Positions 1 through 4,880 of a stretch of DNA of 5,720 nucleotides are shown here, in pieces. The first letter of the stretch is position 1, and every line of letters starts with the position of its first letter. The DNA is from Thermoflexales bacterium. GTDB lineage: Bacteria; Chloroflexota; Anaerolineae; Fen-1058. The stretch is taken from positions 1-5,720 of the forward strand of contig JAUQXD010000150.1 in NCBI GenBank assembly GCA_030834835.1. Reading direction: 5' to 3'. Both the position numbers and the translations under genes were made by a program. The notes beneath the pieces are model-generated. The model saw only the letters and a list, made by a program, of their open reading frames with translations, had not been told where the DNA came from and made no database searches.

Positions 1-939
1 GCGATCGTAGTTGCGGCCCGCTGGACTCCCGGCCCGATCGAGATTCGCGGCGTCATGGCCGACGACGGCGGCTGGACACCGGGTACGATCACGGCACAGG
101 TTGGTCAGCCGATCGATCTTCGGCTCACGTCCGACGATGTGGTGCATGGCTTTGCGATCGGGCAAAGCGATCGACCCACCGTCGATGTGATGCCGGGCAA
201 GTGGACGACCACCACCTTGATCTTTGATCGACCCGGTAAATACACGTTTTACTGCACACGGTGGTGCGGGGCGAATCACTGGCGGATGCGGGGTACAATC
301 GAAGTAACGGGGGATGAAGTCAACACAGCGGTTGCACCGGCACCGCTGTATGTGACGCTGAAACTCGATCTGGATGCGGCGCACCCGAGCGATGTTATAC
401 CTGCTGAGAAGCCTTCGGCTGCGCGCGGCGCGCAGTTAAACAGTGCGCCCGCGATTGCCGCCGATGCCTATCGGATGCAGAGTCCCGCGCAGGTGTGGCG
501 TCAGTTACGCGAACGCGCTTCATCAAAGTCCTTGAGCGATCAGCAGGTGTGGGACTTAGTTGCGCTGATGTGGCAATCGAACACGACGCCCGAACGATTG
601 GCTGAAGGAAGAAAATTGTACGCTGAAAACTGCGCGGCCTGTCACGGTGAAACAGGCAAGGGCGATGGCGTCATGGCCGGTTCATTGCAGACGGCGAACC
701 CGTCGGATATGCCGGGGACACCTGACCCGGATGCAGGTGCCGGGGTGATCGGGCACGCCACCGTCACGCCGGTTGATTTCACCGACGCACGGAATATGCT
801 CGGCGCGAATTCGGCTATTTTGCAGGGCAAAATCGTGCGCGGCGGCATGGGCACCGGCATGCCCTACTGGGGACCGATCTTCACCGAGGCGCAGACGTGG
901 GTCCTGATTGATTACCTGTGGACCTTTCAGTTTGAGTAA
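1..939 (+). CDS. CuA-type cupredoxin fused to cytochrome c (5'-truncated)
   Basis: The reading frame is open from the first base, so the true start lies upstream; the ATG at 55 falls inside the cupredoxin fold and is not a credible start. Of 312 visible residues, about 1-105 form a COX2-like cupredoxin domain with a complete CuA ligand set: His49 (VVHGF), then Cys85-x3-Cys89-x3-His93-x2-Met96 (CTRWCGANHWRM). A linker follows, then a class I cytochrome c domain from about residue 195 with heme motif CAACH at 211-215 and candidate axial Met283 or Met287 (GGMGTGMP). Known for such folds: CuA takes an electron from a c-type cytochrome, as in subunit II of caa3 oxidases, which has the same domain order. 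No membrane segment is visible; one could lie in the missing N-terminus. The stop is TAA, 14 nt before the next gene, suggesting co-transcription. It could be an oxidase subunit II or a free periplasmic carrier; the visible part cannot decide. Confidence 0.88.
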   Translation, partial: AIVVAARWTPGPIEIRGVMADDGGWTPGTITAQVGQPIDLRLTSDDVVHGFAIGQSDRPTVDVMPGKWTTTTLIFDRPGKYTFYCTRWCGANHWRMRGTIEVTGDEVNTAVAPAPLYVTLKLDLDAAHPSDVIPAEKPSAARGAQLNSAPAIAADAYRMQSPAQVWRQLRERASSKSLSDQQVWDLVALMWQSNTTPERLAEGRKLYAENCAACHGETGKGDGVMAGSLQTANPSDMPGTPDPDAGAGVIGHATVTPVDFTDARNMLGANSAILQGKIVRGGMGTGMPYWGPIFTEAQTWVLIDYLWTFQFE

Positions 940-953
940 AGAGGAGGATAACT

Positions 954-1436
954 TTGACAACGAAACCATCGAAGAAAGTGACGCCGAAAAATCAGCCGGG
1001 CTTTCCCATCTGGCTGCCGCTAATCATCGTGGCGGGCGTGGTGCTGATCGCGGTTGCGGTGTTGAGTAACAACAGCAGTTCACCCGCCGCGCCCACCACC
1101 GGCGGCGCACCCGCGTTGAACGTCGATAAAGACAGGTTCGACTTTGGCGATGTAAAGTTGGGACAAACGGTGCAAGTCTCGTTTGAAGTTGCCAATACGG
1201 GGGATGCGCCGCTGCGCTTCAAGGAGAAGCCTTATATCGAAGTCGCGGCGGGGTGTTGACCGCCGGTGCCGACCATCGGTACGATGGTCCTCATGCCCGG
1301 CCAGAAAACCACGCTGTCGATGTCGTTCATGATGCACGGTGATATGGGCGGCCCGCACGATTTCCGCGTACATCTGCTGACCAATGATCCCGCGCAACCG
1401 GAGAAAGTGCTGCAAGTGCTGTCCAACTGGCAATAA
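954..1436 (+). CDS. Membrane-anchored DUF1573/Ig-like selenoprotein (TGA at 1257-1259 read as Sec)
   Basis: This is a 160-residue protein if TGA at 1257-1259 is read as selenocysteine. The start is TTG at 954, chosen for GAGGAGG at 941-947 with 6-nt spacing. Residues 1-17 are basic, 18-38 form one membrane helix, 40-55 are a Ser/Pro/Gly linker, and 56-160 form an Ig-like domain of DUF1573/ASH type (DRFDFGDVKLGQTVQVSFEV, then NTGDAPL). The domain is incomplete if translation stops at TGA. Read through, it continues with PPVPTIGTMVLMPGQ and TNDPAQPEKVLQVLSNW to TAA at 1434-1436. These are the later strands expected of the fold. TGA directly follows Cys101, giving a Cys101-Sec102 pair. From memory, cysteine relatives have Cys-Cys-Pro here; I cannot verify this. 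The segment after Sec is rich in Met (111, 114, 123, 126, 127, 131) and His (128, 135, 140). The catalytic domain should face the periplasm. A nonsense mutation or sequencing error is the main alternative, but the SECIS-like hairpin argues against it. Confidence 0.8.
1262..1301 (+). promoter_or_regulatory. Putative bacterial SECIS element
   Basis: Just 3' of the in-frame TGA is a hairpin inside the coding frame. The upper stem is a perfect 8 bp: GACCATCG (1271-1278) with CGATGGTC (1282-1289), closed by triloop GTA (1279-1281). A lower stem pairs GCCGG (1262-1266) with CCGGC (1297-1301) across an asymmetric internal loop. The upper stem begins 11 nt after the TGA and the first loop base, a G, lies 19 nt after it. 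Known: SelB-binding bacterial SECIS hairpins lie immediately 3' of UGA with a short apical loop carrying G in its first two positions, at about this distance. All of these hold here. The bulged U of the E. coli fdhF element is not seen, and it is not universal. No folding program was run. Confidence 0.75.
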
Positions 1437-1456
1437 GCCAGGCACCTTGAACGATA

Positions 1457-1485
1457 GGCGGATCATCAGTGCTGATGAGTCCGCC
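1457..1485 (+). terminator. Terminator-like hairpin after the selenoprotein gene
   Basis: The arms are GGCGGATCATCA (1457-1468) and TGATGA-G-TCCGCC (1473-1485). They pair over 12 bp with one bulged G (1479) around loop GTGC. The hairpin sits 20 nt after the TAA of the selenoprotein gene and upstream of the promoter for the next unit, the place expected for a transcription end. No T-run follows, so it is not a canonical intrinsic terminator. It may instead be a 3'-stabilising structure. Confidence 0.5.
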
Positions 1486-1517
1486 CGCTGCCCCGGTCGG
1501 CGTCTGCCAACTGACAA

Positions 1518-1531
1518 CCTGCGCGCGCAGG
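1518..1531. promoter_or_regulatory. 14-bp perfect palindrome, possible operator
   Basis: CCTGCGCGCGCAGG is its own reverse complement. It lies 15 bp upstream of the proposed -35 box of the binding-protein gene, centred near -57 of the inferred transcription start. That position suits an activator or repressor dimer site, but the core is a plain CG alternation that could arise by chance in GC-rich DNA. Confidence 0.3.
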
Positions 1532-1546
1532 CGTGACATCTGCAAG

Positions 1547-1575
1547 TTGCCGCGCCGGTCATTTTCAAGTACACT
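1547..1575 (+). promoter_or_regulatory. Putative sigma70-type promoter for the sensor operon
   Basis: TTGCCG (1547-1552) and TACACT (1570-1575) are separated by 17 bp. They match the -35 and -10 consensus at four of six positions each with ideal spacing. The predicted start is near 1582, leaving a leader of about 12 nt that contains the GGAGG at 1584-1588. This supports translation from ATG 1594 and makes the lipoprotein-kinase pair a transcription unit separate from the upstream genes. It is inferred from pattern only. Confidence 0.45.
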
Positions 1576-1593
1576 CGCCGCATGGAGGTCGCC

Positions 1594-2496
1594 ATGCGGC
1601 GTTTTCTGTTGCTCGTCATCTTGACTGGCCTGCTGACCGGCTGCGCTTCGTCGGTGTCGGTCATTCACCTCAACGATTTGCAGCCGCTGCCCGATCGGCC
1701 CGCGACCGATGTCGTGCCGCTGCGCGTGGCAGTGGGCGCGGTCACTTCGCCGCAAGGCACAGTCGATTCGTACGCGCCGCTGCTCGACTATCTCGAACGC
1801 AAACTCAATCGCCCCGTTGAACTGGTGCAGCGCCGCACTTATGCCGAAGTCAACGATCTGGTGGAGACCGGCTTTGTGGATGTGGCCTTTGTCTGCACCA
1901 GCGCCTACCTCATCGGTCAGCGCGACTTCAACATGCAGCTGCTCGCCGCGCCGGAAGTCGATGGCGAAACTGTGTATTACTCCGTGTTGATCGTGCCCGC
2001 GACGAGTGAGGCCCGCAGCATGGTCGATCTGCGTGGCAAAGCCTTTGCCTTCACCGATCCGATGTCGAATACCGGCCACAACTTCCCCAGGTATCTGGTC
2101 AAGCAGTTGGGCGAAACCGCCGAGTCATTTTTCTCGCGCACCTTCTTCACTTACAGCCATGACGATGCGATTCGCGCGGTGGCCTCCGGGCTGGCCGACG
2201 GCGCGGCGGTCGATAGTCTGGTGTACGATTACGCCATCGAGCGCGAACCTGAACTGGCGCAGCGCACCAGGATCATCTTTCGCTCTGAACCGTTCGGCAT
2301 TCCGCCCGTCGTGTCGGGCCCACAAGCCCGACCGCAGATCGTGGCCGAGGTACGCGATCTGCTGATCGGGATGGCGGTCGATGCCGACGGGCAGCGCGTC
2401 TTGAGTGGCCTCAACATCGATCGCTTTGTCACCGTCGAAGATCGCATCTATGATTCGGCCCGCGAACTCGAAGCGCAGATCGCCCCAGTTCAATGA
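1594..2496 (+). CDS. PhnD-like periplasmic ligand-binding lipoprotein (sensor partner)
   Basis: A 300-residue lipoprotein of the PhnD/SsuA/transferrin-like periplasmic binding family (type 2 fold). ATG 1594 is preferred over the in-frame ATG at 1582 because GGAGG (1584-1588) lies 5 nt upstream and would sit inside the longer version. Residues 1-17 are a lipoprotein signal: MRR, a hydrophobic core, and lipobox LLTGC with lipidated Cys17. The mature domain starts LRVAVGAVTSPQG (about 43-55). It continues through YAPLLDYLERKLNRPVELV, the pocket segment VDVAFVCTSAY (95-105) and the hinge-side DLRGKAFAFTDPMSNTGH (145-162). All of these are typical of the family. The ligand cannot be told from sequence. 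There is no ABC permease or ATPase next to it; the gene overlaps a histidine kinase by 4 bp (ATGA at 2493-2496), so it probably presents a ligand to that kinase, as AioX does for AioS. Cys101, the only cysteine besides Cys17, lies in the pocket loop. Confidence 0.88.
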   Translation: MRRFLLLVILTGLLTGCASSVSVIHLNDLQPLPDRPATDVVPLRVAVGAVTSPQGTVDSYAPLLDYLERKLNRPVELVQRRTYAEVNDLVETGFVDVAFVCTSAYLIGQRDFNMQLLAAPEVDGETVYYSVLIVPATSEARSMVDLRGKAFAFTDPMSNTGHNFPRYLVKQLGETAESFFSRTFFTYSHDDAIRAVASGLADGAAVDSLVYDYAIEREPELAQRTRIIFRSEPFGIPPVVSGPQARPQIVAEVRDLLIGMAVDADGQRVLSGLNIDRFVTVEDRIYDSARELEAQIAPVQ

Positions 2497-3929
2497 ACCG
2501 CGAAAAGTTATTCGATAAGTTTTGGTCTATCGCCGGCGCGGTCAGCGTACGGACGAAGATTCTGGGCATGGCGCTGGCGCTCGTCGTGTTGCTGGGCGTA
2601 GGCGTCACGCTGCAAGTGCGCGCAACACTCGCTTACGTCATGGTGGAAAGTTTACGCGAGCAAAGCGTGTCCATCGCGCGCGATGTGGCGGCCCGCAGCG
2701 CCGACCCCATTTTGATCAACGATCTCTTTACGCTGCAACAACTGCTGCGCGACACGCAGGCCAACAATCCCGACGTGCGCTACGCCTTTGTGCTCGACAC
2801 GCAGGGCCATGTCCTCGCCAGCACGTTTGCGCAAGGTTTTCCACGCGAACTGCTCGCTTCCAATTTGGTCACGCCCAATGAACATCACCGCCTGACTCAA
2901 CTGACCACTGACGAAGGCGCAGTCTGGGATACCGCCGTTCCGATCTTCAACGGGCGGGCCGGGATCGCGCGCGTGGGCCTATCGGAAACGCGGCTGCAAG
3001 CCACGCTCAATTCGATCACGACGCAGTTGTTGTTGACGACGGTCGTCGTCTCGGCGATTGGTATTCTGGCGGCCACCATCCTCACGATTATTCTCACGCG
3101 CCCGATCGTCTCACTCGTCCGCGCAGCGCAGGCGGTGGGCCGGGGCGATTTTTCGCAGCACGTTCAACGCTGGGCCGATGACGAGATCGGCGAATTGAGC
3201 GAGGCGTTCAACGCCATGACCGAGGGCCTGGGCCGCGCCGAGAAGGAACGCGTCGAACGCGAACAGCAGCGCGCCTACTACCTGTCGCAGATCATTGTGG
3301 CGCAGGAAGACGAACGCAAGCGCATCGCGCGCGAACTGCACGATGAGACAGGCCAAGCGTTGGCGTCGCTGATGGTGGGTTTGCGCAATGTCGAAGAAGC
3401 GCCCACCGACGACGAACTGCGCCACCGCCTGAACGATCTGCGCCAGATCACGGCGGACACGCTGGAAGACGTGCGGCAGATGTCGATCGATCTGCGGCCA
3501 TCGGTGCTGGACGATCACGGGCTGGTGGTGGCCCTCACGCGGTATACTCAGGACTTCGGCGCGCGGCATCAGGTGCCGGTGGATTTTCAAACGGTGGGCC
3601 TCAACGGCGAACGGCTCTCGCCGCCGATCGAAACCGCGTTGTATCGCATCGTGCAAGAGGCGCTGACCAACGTCGCCAAATATGCGAGTGCGCGACACAT
3701 CAGCGTGCTGCTGGAAAAACGGCCCGAGCAGATCAGCGCGATCGTCGAAGATGACGGGCGCGGCTTTGACGTCGAGTCGGCGTTGTCGTCGGCCGCCTCG
3801 AATCGACGGCTGGGGCTGTATGGCATGCACGAACGGGCGGCGTTGTGCAGCGGCACGGTCACGATCGAATCGCGGGCGGGTGGCGGCACGAGCGTGTTTG
3901 TGAGAATTCCGATGACGAGTGAAAAGTGA
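2493..3929 (+). CDS. NarL-family sensor histidine kinase with periplasmic domain and HAMP
   Basis: A 478-residue membrane sensor kinase. There is a membrane helix at about 22-40 and a periplasmic domain at 41-178, Cache-like by its pattern (DVRYAFVLDTQGHVLAS, then TAVPIFNGRAGIARVGL). A second helix lies at about 179-201, followed by HAMP (about 202-255, LTRPIVSLVRAAQAVGRGDF). The HisKA_3 dimerisation domain spans about 263-335 with phosphoacceptor His283 in RIARELHDETGQA. The ATPase domain carries an N box (EALTNVAKYA, 389-398), G1 (DDGRGF, 420-425) and G2 (GLYGM, 441-445). All catalytic motifs are intact. The ATG start overlaps the lipoprotein stop, implying translational coupling. Its partner regulator follows after a 146-bp repeat-bearing spacer. 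HisKA_3 kinases pair with NarL/FixJ regulators, which fits. The stimulus is probably the ligand of the lipoprotein (inference); the separate Cache-like domain may add a second input. Confidence 0.93.
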   Translation: MNREKLFDKFWSIAGAVSVRTKILGMALALVVLLGVGVTLQVRATLAYVMVESLREQSVSIARDVAARSADPILINDLFTLQQLLRDTQANNPDVRYAFVLDTQGHVLASTFAQGFPRELLASNLVTPNEHHRLTQLTTDEGAVWDTAVPIFNGRAGIARVGLSETRLQATLNSITTQLLLTTVVVSAIGILAATILTIILTRPIVSLVRAAQAVGRGDFSQHVQRWADDEIGELSEAFNAMTEGLGRAEKERVEREQQRAYYLSQIIVAQEDERKRIARELHDETGQALASLMVGLRNVEEAPTDDELRHRLNDLRQITADTLEDVRQMSIDLRPSVLDDHGLVVALTRYTQDFGARHQVPVDFQTVGLNGERLSPPIETALYRIVQEALTNVAKYASARHISVLLEKRPEQISAIVEDDGRGFDVESALSSAASNRRLGLYGMHERAALCSGTVTIESRAGGGTSVFVRIPMTSEK

Positions 3930-3937
3930 TGAGTACC
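3917..3937 (+). repeat. Imperfect direct repeat, left copy
   Basis: GAGTGAAAAGTGATGAGTAC plus C matches 4064-4084 at 18 of 21 positions. This copy covers the last codons and stop of the kinase and contains TGATG (3927-3931), in which the kinase TGA overlaps an ATG. The right copy contains the regulator's real start ATG in the same place. The pair brackets the palindromic elements. It could be a remnant of a duplication at the original kinase-regulator junction, or partly chance in A/G-rich sequence. Confidence 0.5.
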
Positions 3938-3939
3938 GC

Positions 3940-3970
3940 GTCATGCCCGAATGCTTCTATCGGGCATCCA
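3940..3970 (-). repeat. Palindromic repeat element, copy 1 (inverted)
   Basis: A hairpin with 8-bp arms ATGCCCGA (3943-3950) and TCGGGCAT (3960-3967) around a 9-nt loop. Read on the - strand it has the same plan as the second copy: TGG, 8-bp arm, loop TAGAAGCAT, 8-bp arm, GAC. The two copies point towards each other with a 34-nt gap, the arrangement of REP doublets (REPINs) or small palindromic intergenic elements. It lies just after the kinase stop codon and could also attenuate or stabilise the message. Confidence 0.7.
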
Positions 3971-4004
3971 TGCGACGATTAGCGATATGTGCTGACTGAC
4001 GTAG

Positions 4005-4035
4005 TGGATTCCCGCTAGAAGCGTGCGGGAATGAC
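4005..4035 (+). repeat. Palindromic repeat element, copy 2
   Basis: A hairpin with arms ATTCCCGC (4008-4015) and GCGGGAAT (4025-4032) around loop TAGAAGCGT, flanked by TGG and GAC. Compared with the reverse complement of copy 1 it differs at five of 31 positions. Four of these form two compensated base-pair changes in the stem (G-C versus T-A, A-T versus C-G) and one is in the loop. Stem pairing has therefore been kept while sequence drifted, which suggests a selected structured element. Confidence 0.7.
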
Positions 4036-4063
4036 TTGACCCACGCGCTAATTTCATGACATT

Positions 4064-4084
4064 GAGTGACAAGTAATGAGTAAC
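4064..4084 (+). repeat. Imperfect direct repeat, right copy (contains the regulator start)
   Basis: GAGTGACAAGTAATGAGTAA plus C is the partner of 3917-3937, 147 bp away, with ATG 4076 at the position equivalent to ATG 3929. The only ribosome-binding-like sequence for the regulator, GAGTGA (4064-4069), lies within it and is weak. Confidence 0.5.
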
Positions 4085-4732
4085 CAGATTACGGTTCTTT
4101 TGGCTGACGATCACGCGGTGATGCGATCAGGCTTGCGCTTGCTGATCGACAATCAAGCGGATATGCACGTGGTGGGCGAAGCGGGCGATGGTCTGCAGGC
4201 GATCGATCAGGCAGCGGCACTGCAACCCGACGTAGTCCTGCTCGATCTGACAATGCCGAAGATCGACGGCCTGACCAGCTTGAAGCAGATCCGCGAACGC
4301 GCGCCGCACACGCGTGTGCTGATCTTGACGATGCACGCCGACGAACAGTACTTGCGTGAAGCGTTGAGTCGCGGGGCCGCCGGCTATGTGGTGAAGCAGG
4401 CCGCCGATCAGGAAGTACTGTCGGCCATCCGTGCCGTGATGCGGGGCGAGCTGTACATCCATCCGTCGATGACGAAGGCGCTGCTCGGCGATCTCGTAAA
4501 AGAGCCGGGATCAATCGGGCCGCGTGAACCGATCGAGTTATTGAGCGACCGCGAACTGCACGTCATCCGGCAAGTCGCGCGCGGTTATACCAATCAAGAA
4601 GTCGCCGAGAAGTTATCGCTCAGCGTGAAGACCGTCGAGACCTATCGCGCGCGGGCGATGGAGAAGTTGAGCCTGACCAGCCGCGCGGCATTGGTCCGCT
4701 ATGCCATGGAGCAAGGTTGGTTGAACGAATAG
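4076..4732 (+). CDS. NarL/FixJ-family response regulator
   Basis: A 218-residue DNA-binding response regulator. Residues 1-122 are a receiver domain with acidic pocket Asp11-Asp12 (LLADDH), phosphoacceptor Asp57 (VVLLDLTMP), switch Thr85 (ILTMH) and Lys107 (GYVVKQ), all the key residues. A linker leads to a LuxR-type helix-turn-helix at about 154-212 (LSDRELHVIRQVARGYTNQE, then VKTVETYRARAMEKL). The length is normal for the family. It is the evident partner of the HisKA_3 kinase upstream. Known: phosphotransfer from the kinase His to this Asp promotes dimerisation and DNA binding. Inference: the three 32-bp-spaced repeats that begin 8 bp after its stop codon are candidate binding sites through which it controls the iron-sulfur/membrane-anchor genes. 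The ATG start has only a weak ribosome-binding sequence (GAGTGA at 4064-4069), so expression may be low. Confidence 0.95.
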   Translation: MSNQITVLLADDHAVMRSGLRLLIDNQADMHVVGEAGDGLQAIDQAAALQPDVVLLDLTMPKIDGLTSLKQIRERAPHTRVLILTMHADEQYLREALSRGAAGYVVKQAADQEVLSAIRAVMRGELYIHPSMTKALLGDLVKEPGSIGPREPIELLSDRELHVIRQVARGYTNQEVAEKLSLSVKTVETYRARAMEKLSLTSRAALVRYAMEQGWLNE

Positions 4733-4739
4733 ATTGTCA

Positions 4740-4754
4740 GGCTTTCCCCGACAG
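4740..4754 (+). promoter_or_regulatory. Phased direct repeat 1 of 3 (possible regulator site)
   Basis: GGCTTTCCCCGACAG matches repeat 2 at 14 of 15 positions. It starts exactly 32 bp before repeat 2, and it begins 8 bp after the regulator's stop codon. Outside the 15-bp core the 32-bp units are not alike, so the conserved part is the core and its phase, as for protein-binding sites on one face of the helix. Confidence 0.55.
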
Positions 4755-4771
4755 ACGACCTCAAAGTAACT

Positions 4772-4786
4772 GGTTTTCCCCGACAG
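4772..4786 (+). promoter_or_regulatory. Phased direct repeat 2 of 3 (possible regulator site)
   Basis: GGTTTTCCCCGACAG is the best-formed copy, 32 bp from each neighbour. Relative to a transcription start inferred near 4851 its centre is about -72. Confidence 0.55.
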
Positions 4787-4803
4787 GCCGCGCCGTTTCA
4801 GCG

Positions 4804-4818
4804 GGTTTTCCCTGCTAC
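4804..4818 (+). promoter_or_regulatory. Phased direct repeat 3 of 3 (degenerate, promoter-proximal)
   Basis: GGTTTTCCCTGCTAC matches repeat 2 at 11 of 15 positions and holds the 32-bp phase. Its centre is about -40 from the inferred start, the usual place for an activator that contacts RNA polymerase at a promoter with a poor -35 box. Confidence 0.45.
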
Positions 4819-4838
4819 AAATCCACCTCGATCTGACA

Positions 4839-4844
4839 TAGACT
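4839..4844 (+). promoter_or_regulatory. Possible -10 box upstream of the ferredoxin gene
   Basis: TAGACT resembles the TATAAT -10 box at four of six positions. No recognisable -35 hexamer lies 17 bp upstream; repeat 3 occupies the edge of that region instead. This would suit an activator-dependent promoter, but a lone hexamer is weak evidence. Confidence 0.25.
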
Positions 4845-4880
4845 ACCCTCCAGAGTTGATACCTCAAGGAGGGAATCGCT

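Noticed and set aside
1257..1259. TGA as an ordinary stop ending a 101-residue protein
   Set aside because: The Ig-like domain would be cut in half, the frame remains open and protein-like to 1436, and a SECIS-like hairpin follows. A pseudogene or sequencing error cannot be excluded from the sequence alone but explains fewer of the facts.
1582..1593. Upstream ATG (1582) as start of the binding lipoprotein
   Set aside because: The GGAGG at 1584-1588 would lie inside the coding region and the predicted transcript would begin about at that ATG. ATG 1594 gives a proper ribosome-binding site and a normal lipoprotein signal.
1080..1664. 194-codon open frame on the - strand across the selenoprotein and the intergenic region
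   Set aside because: It has no recognisable domain and covers a hairpin, promoter and two genes on the other strand. It would also be an alternative explanation for the region after the TGA, but the + frame gives a coherent Ig-like domain.
1327..2079. 250-codon open frame on the - strand
   Set aside because: It lies opposite the binding lipoprotein and promoter region, has no recognisable domain, and such long antisense frames are common in GC-rich coding DNA.
3111..3944. 277-codon open frame on the - strand
   Set aside because: It is entirely antisense to the kinase HAMP and catalytic domains, has Arg/His-rich composition typical of a shadow frame, and shows no family features.
3929..3982. 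Small gene from ATG 3929 (17 codons) after the kinase
   Set aside because: It runs through the palindromic repeat and ends at TAG 3980-3982 with no recognisable product. More likely it is a relic of the old regulator start or chance.
4788..4809. Terminator formed by CCGC/GCGG followed by TTTT after the response regulator
   Set aside because: The stem is only 4 bp with a 9-nt loop and the T-run overlaps repeat 3. This is too weak to call.
4740..4818. CRISPR array (regular repeats with 32-bp period)
   Set aside because: The repeats are only 15 bp with one degenerate copy, the spacers are 17 bp, and no cas genes are seen. Regulatory sites fit better.
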